Of a DNA stretch of 64,000 nucleotides, positions 60,987 through 64,000 are shown piece after piece; within the stretch, counting starts at the first letter, position 1, and the number at the start of each line of letters is the position of its first letter. The notes under the pieces are model-generated. The model did not search any database, was not told the origin of the DNA, and was given only the letters and a program-made list of their open reading frames with translations. The translations under genes were made by a program, and so were the position numbers. Source of the DNA: Vallitaleaceae bacterium 9-2 (lineage in GTDB: Bacteria; Bacillota; Clostridia; Lachnospirales; Vallitaleaceae); the NCBI GenBank assembly GCA_038396585.1, contig CP121691.1, positions 2,294,001-2,358,000 of the forward strand. The letters are read 5' to 3'.

Positions 60987-61670
60987 TTATAAAAATTGAT
61001 GGATAACCATAAAAATAATAATGACAAGAAGAGACGGCAACATGTTCATCACCTTAATTGTCTTGATCTCAAGAATATTCAAAGCGAGGGCAATCAAAAG
61101 TAGACCTCCCACAGCACTCAGTTCTGTAATCATAGCATCTGTAAGGTAGTGTTGCAGATATCCGGCAAGTAATGTCAACCCTCCCTGAAAGATAAACAAA
61201 GGGATCACACTAAAAATCACACCGATACCAAGGGTTGAAGCAAGTGCTAATGCAGCAAATCCATCCATAGTCGCTTTTGTGAGTAATAAGTCCGGTGATT
61301 GGCTCACCCCTTCTTGAATGGCTCCCAATATGGTCATCGACCCCATACAAAAGAGCAAAAAAGATGTAATTAATCCTGTTGAAAAGTTAGAATCTTTTGA
61401 ATTGATTCGCTCCTTAAACCGTTCACTTAGACGATTTAACTGTCGGTCCAAATCAAAGCCTTCGCCTATGATACTTCCAATAATAATACTAAAGACCATA
61501 AACAGCTGTTGATTTGATTGTATAGCCATTGAGACACCTAATATCAAGGTAAAAATACCTATGCCTGTAAATGCAATATCAATAAACCGTTTCGGTACCT
61601 TTGAATGAAATAATACACCAATCGTTCCACCAATGATAACTGTAGCCACATTGACCAATGTGCCTATCAT
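60987..61670 (-). CDS. DUF554 family membrane protein
   Basis: 227 aa with about seven membrane segments. MIGTLVNVATVIIGGTIGVL, IIIGSIIGEGFDLDRQLNRL and CMGSMTILGAIQEGVSQSPD identify DUF554 (YdfK-like). Function unknown; suggested to be transporters. The start overlaps the stop of the DAHP synthase gene (ATGA), so the two are coupled. The end lies just before the leuA promoter. Confidence 0.9.
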   Translation of the reverse strand: MIGTLVNVATVIIGGTIGVLFHSKVPKRFIDIAFTGIGIFTLILGVSMAIQSNQQLFMVFSIIIGSIIGEGFDLDRQLNRLSERFKERINSKDSNFSTGLITSFLLFCMGSMTILGAIQEGVSQSPDLLLTKATMDGFAALALASTLGIGVIFSVIPLFIFQGGLTLLAGYLQHYLTDAMITELSAVGGLLLIALALNILEIKTIKVMNMLPSLLVIIIFMVIHQFL

Positions 61671-62695
61671 AATTTTTCTGCGATATTCATAATCATCCTA
61701 TATGTTTCATCATAGGATAGACAAGGGTCTGTAATCGATTTTCCATAACACCCGCCATCAACACTTTGACTTCCGCCTTCGATATAACTTTCAATCATAA
61801 GACCTTTGACAAAATTTTTGATACGTGGGTCATAATTACGATTACGAATAATCTCATTGGCGATACGCGGTTGTTCATCGTATTGTTTATTGGAATTGGC
61901 ATGATTGGTATCAATAATAACTGCAGGAAATTGTAATTCACGTTCTTCATACTGATCAATTAAAAAACGAATATCTTCATAATGATAATTAGGAAAGTTA
62001 CGTCCGTATTGGTCAACAAATCCACGTAAAATCGAATGTGTCAGCGGATTGCCTGACGTTTTGACTTCATATCCTCTAAAAATAAAATTATGCTCGATTT
62101 GTGCTGCTCGAATGGCATTAAGCATCACCGTGATATCGCCTCCTGTCGGATTTTTCATCCCTACGGGGATATCTAATCCACTCACGGTCAGACGATGCTG
62201 TTGGTTTTCAACACTTCTAGCCCCAATAGCTACATAACTTAGTATATCATCAAGATATGCATAGTTTTCCGGATACAGCATCTCATCTGCACTGGTCATG
62301 CCTGATATCTCAGCTGCTTTGATGTGGAGATGACGAATTGCTTTGATTCCGCCAACCATATCTGAACCTTTTAACGGATTTGGCTGATGTAGCATCCCTT
62401 TATAGCCTTCTCCTGTCGTTCTTGGCTTATTGGTATATATTCTCGGAATAATAATAACCTTATCCTCAACTTTTTCTTGAAGCGTCGTTAAACGTTCAAT
62501 ATAGTCAAGCACTGCACTTTCATTATCTGCAGAACAAGGTCCAACAATCAAGATAAACTTGTCACTATCTCCGACAAATACATCTTTAATTGCTTGATCT
62601 CGCTCAGCTTTTTTAGCCTTAATTGCATCAGATACTGGTAATTCTTCCATAATTTCTTTTGGACTTGGAAGTTCTATAATATAATCTAAACTCAT
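61667..62695 (-). CDS. aroF: 3-deoxy-7-phosphoheptulonate synthase (DAHP synthase, AroFGH type)
   Basis: 342 aa, class I AroFGH type. ILIVGPCSADNESAVLDYIE, PRIYTNKPRTTGEGYKGM (PEP and E4P loops), GARSVENQQHR, MKNPTGGD and VIIDTNHANSNKQ with the metal His are all present. The C-terminal EGGSQSVDGGCYGKSITDPC is the family ending. Joins PEP and erythrose 4-phosphate in the first step of aromatic amino acid synthesis. Feedback specificity (Phe, Tyr or Trp) cannot be told by eye. Confidence 0.96.
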   Translation of the reverse strand: MSLDYIIELPSPKEIMEELPVSDAIKAKKAERDQAIKDVFVGDSDKFILIVGPCSADNESAVLDYIERLTTLQEKVEDKVIIIPRIYTNKPRTTGEGYKGMLHQPNPLKGSDMVGGIKAIRHLHIKAAEISGMTSADEMLYPENYAYLDDILSYVAIGARSVENQQHRLTVSGLDIPVGMKNPTGGDITVMLNAIRAAQIEHNFIFRGYEVKTSGNPLTHSILRGFVDQYGRNFPNYHYEDIRFLIDQYEERELQFPAVIIDTNHANSNKQYDEQPRIANEIIRNRNYDPRIKNFVKGLMIESYIEGGSQSVDGGCYGKSITDPCLSYDETYRMIMNIAEKL

Positions 62696-62723
62696 TTCTT
62701 TTCCTCCATTTTATACTGTCTAT

Positions 62724-62752
62724 ACTTTATATGAGAAAAAAGAATTTGTCAA
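62724..62752 (-). promoter_or_regulatory. Promoter of the DAHP synthase gene
   Basis: TTGACA (62747-62752 complement) and TAAAGT (62724-62729 complement), 17 bp apart. The leader is short, with GGAGGAAA before the ATG. Confidence 0.75.
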
Positions 62753-62799
62753 CCCTTTGTTACTATACCACTTTAAACCAAGAAAGCCATCGTTTTTAT

Positions 62800-64000
62800 C
62801 TAGAGTTTAAACGGTAACTTGACTTTCATTGTTGTGCCATGTCCCACTTGGCTCTTCACACTTATTTTACCATGGTAAAGTTCAACGATATGCTTAACAA
62901 TCGATAGCCCAAGCCCGGTACCGCCTTGTTTTCTAGACCGTCCTTTGTCCACACGATAAAACCGCTCAAATAGACGCTCCAGATGTTCTTGTTCAATTCC
63001 TATACCTGTATCGGTGATCTCAATATTTAGATGTTGATAATCCCTTGAACTAGTGCATGCTATATGAACTGAACCTTCTTCCGTATATTTAATACTATTG
63101 TCTATAAGATTAATCAACAATTGCTTCATTCGATTTTTATTACACTCCAAGTTCGGCAAATCTTCTTGAACATTAACCTCTAACTTCAATCCTTTTTTTT
63201 GTGCTTTCATCGATAGAATGTCAACGACTTCGTCAATAATGGTTGCCACAGAATATGTGTCCACTTGTCGGTCAATTTTCATGCTTTCGATTTCAGATAA
63301 TAAAAGAATGTCCTCGATAAGTAGGGCCAAACGTTCGGCCTCAATATCAATGATGTCTAAAAAGCGTTCAGCTACGTCCGGGTCTTGCATCGCACCATGT
63401 TTTAATGTATCTACAAATCCCTTAATGGATGTTAGAGGTGTCTTAAGTTCGTGGGTGACATTTGATACAAATTCCTGGCGGATAAGCTCCAGCTTACGTA
63501 TTTTCGTCACATCTTCTATAATAATCAAAATTCCATGTAAGGTGTTTTGGCTTGTACGACTTTTAATAGGCGAAGCAGAGATTTTTAAAACAATCGTATC
63601 TGCCCCTTGACTAATTGTCGTTTCTTCTTCGATGTATTCACCCTCTTCAATAGACTGCTCTATGACTTTAAACATATGGGTATTACGAATGACTTCATAG
63701 AAAAGCTTGCCTTCAATTTCTGGATTAATCCCAAGTATTTCACTAAACGGTTGGTTGGAAAATACGATTTTGTAGGACTCATCAATAGCTGCTAATCCCA
63801 AGTCCATGCTGACTAAAATAGATTCTAGCTCGGCATTTTTTTGTTCAATCTGCCACATGTTTTTGCGCATGGTAAACGTCATCAGATTAAATGCATCTGC
63901 AAGTTTTCCCAATTGATGTCGATCATCTACATAGACTTTGTGGTCATAATCTCCGGATGTGATTTTTTCTGCAACTTGGGTCAATTCATTAATCGGCTGC
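62800..64000 (-). CDS. PhoR-like sensor histidine kinase (partial, 5' end off the right edge)
   Basis: About 400 residues are visible, and the frame is open to the edge (QPINELTQVAEK before the first visible Met). Domain order: end of HAMP (AEKITSGDYDHKVYV; LADAFNLM), PAS (ILVSMDLGLAAIDES; IVFSNQPF), HisKA with the phosphorylated His in FVSNVTHELKTPLTSIKG, and HATPase with NLIDNSIKYT (N box), DTGIGIE (G1) and GTGLGLSI (G2). Typical of PhoR/WalK kinases for phosphate or envelope sensing. The sensor and membrane segments lie beyond the window. Confidence 0.93.
   Translation of the reverse strand, partial: QPINELTQVAEKITSGDYDHKVYVDDRHQLGKLADAFNLMTFTMRKNMWQIEQKNAELESILVSMDLGLAAIDESYKIVFSNQPFSEILGINPEIEGKLFYEVIRNTHMFKVIEQSIEEGEYIEEETTISQGADTIVLKISASPIKSRTSQNTLHGILIIIEDVTKIRKLELIRQEFVSNVTHELKTPLTSIKGFVDTLKHGAMQDPDVAERFLDIIDIEAERLALLIEDILLLSEIESMKIDRQVDTYSVATIIDEVVDILSMKAQKKGLKLEVNVQEDLPNLECNKNRMKQLLINLIDNSIKYTEEGSVHIACTSSRDYQHLNIEITDTGIGIEQEHLERLFERFYRVDKGRSRKQGGTGLGLSIVKHIVELYHGKISVKSQVGHGTTMKVKLPFKL

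Noticed and set aside
60815-61027. Minus-strand frame of 70 aa upstream of leuA
   Set aside because: Covers the leuA promoter and T-box leader and starts inside the DUF554 gene; the DNA is explained by the riboswitch.

Overview
The window looks like a low-GC Bacillota chromosome, most likely class Clostridia. Genes are AT-rich with strong AGGAGG-type ribosome binding sites. There is a T-box leader before leuA, TTGACA/TATAAT promoters with 17-bp spacing, a Tn5801-type integration at guaA, and clostridial-type I-B and III-B CRISPR loci. I cannot name the genus from sequence alone.

Layout. 1-3470: two alpha/beta hydrolases, a beta-lactamase-like serine hydrolase and a metallophosphoesterase, all on the minus strand. 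3506-23220: a 20-kb CRISPR island with one polarity (everything reads on the minus strand). Going with transcription, it runs leader 3/array 3, a type III-B (Cmr) operon, leader 2/array 2, a complete type I-B operon (cas6-cas8b-cas7-cas5-cas3-cas4-cas1-cas2), then leader 1/array 1. All three arrays share one 30-nt repeat family and related leaders, so the single Cas6 and the single Cas1/Cas2/Cas4 set probably serve both effectors. 23296-33225: a VOC protein and an AraC regulator, then a sugar operon (LacI regulator, lipoprotein-ABC importer, FucU/RbsD mutarotase, RpiB-type isomerase, rhamnulokinase-type kinase) with clear palindromic operators. 33298-40829: DUF2200 and DUF1801 proteins, a YdjI-like SPFH/zinc-ribbon membrane operon, a methyltransferase behind an unidentified terminator-bearing leader, a coiled-coil membrane protein and a TetR regulator. 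41010-56303: an AT-rich accessory stretch with a flavodoxin-fold oxidoreductase, MarR+MATE, two sugar O-acetyltransferases with an AraC regulator, an IS3 element, a MerR-controlled ABC exporter, a frameshifted ANT(9)-type aminoglycoside nucleotidyltransferase gene, an IS256 element, and the integrase end of a Tn916/Tn5801-like ICE inserted at the 3' end of guaA. 56371-64000: core genes guaA, an AEC transporter, T-box-leuA, DUF554, DAHP synthase and a PhoR-like histidine kinase cut by the window edge.

The most unusual part is the III-B operon. It encodes two Cmr4 backbone proteins. One keeps the catalytic Asp of the D-x-PIQR motif (slicer-competent); the other has Lys at that place (predicted dead). 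It also encodes a free Cmr5 plus a second Cmr5-like domain fused to the N-terminus of Cmr6, a Cas10 without HD nuclease domain but with an intact GGDD cyclase motif, and a CARF/PD-(D/E)XK effector translated between cmr3 and cmr4. This suggests a heteromeric Cmr filament with fixed cleavage sites and mainly cyclic-oligoadenylate-based immunity. Other points of interest are an A7 frameshift in cas4 that fits a -1 slippery site, an identical-type A7 frameshift in the ANT gene, rearranged repeats in array 2, a strongly folded noncoding region in the ICE, and an IS256 transposase with Asp166 changed to Asn.
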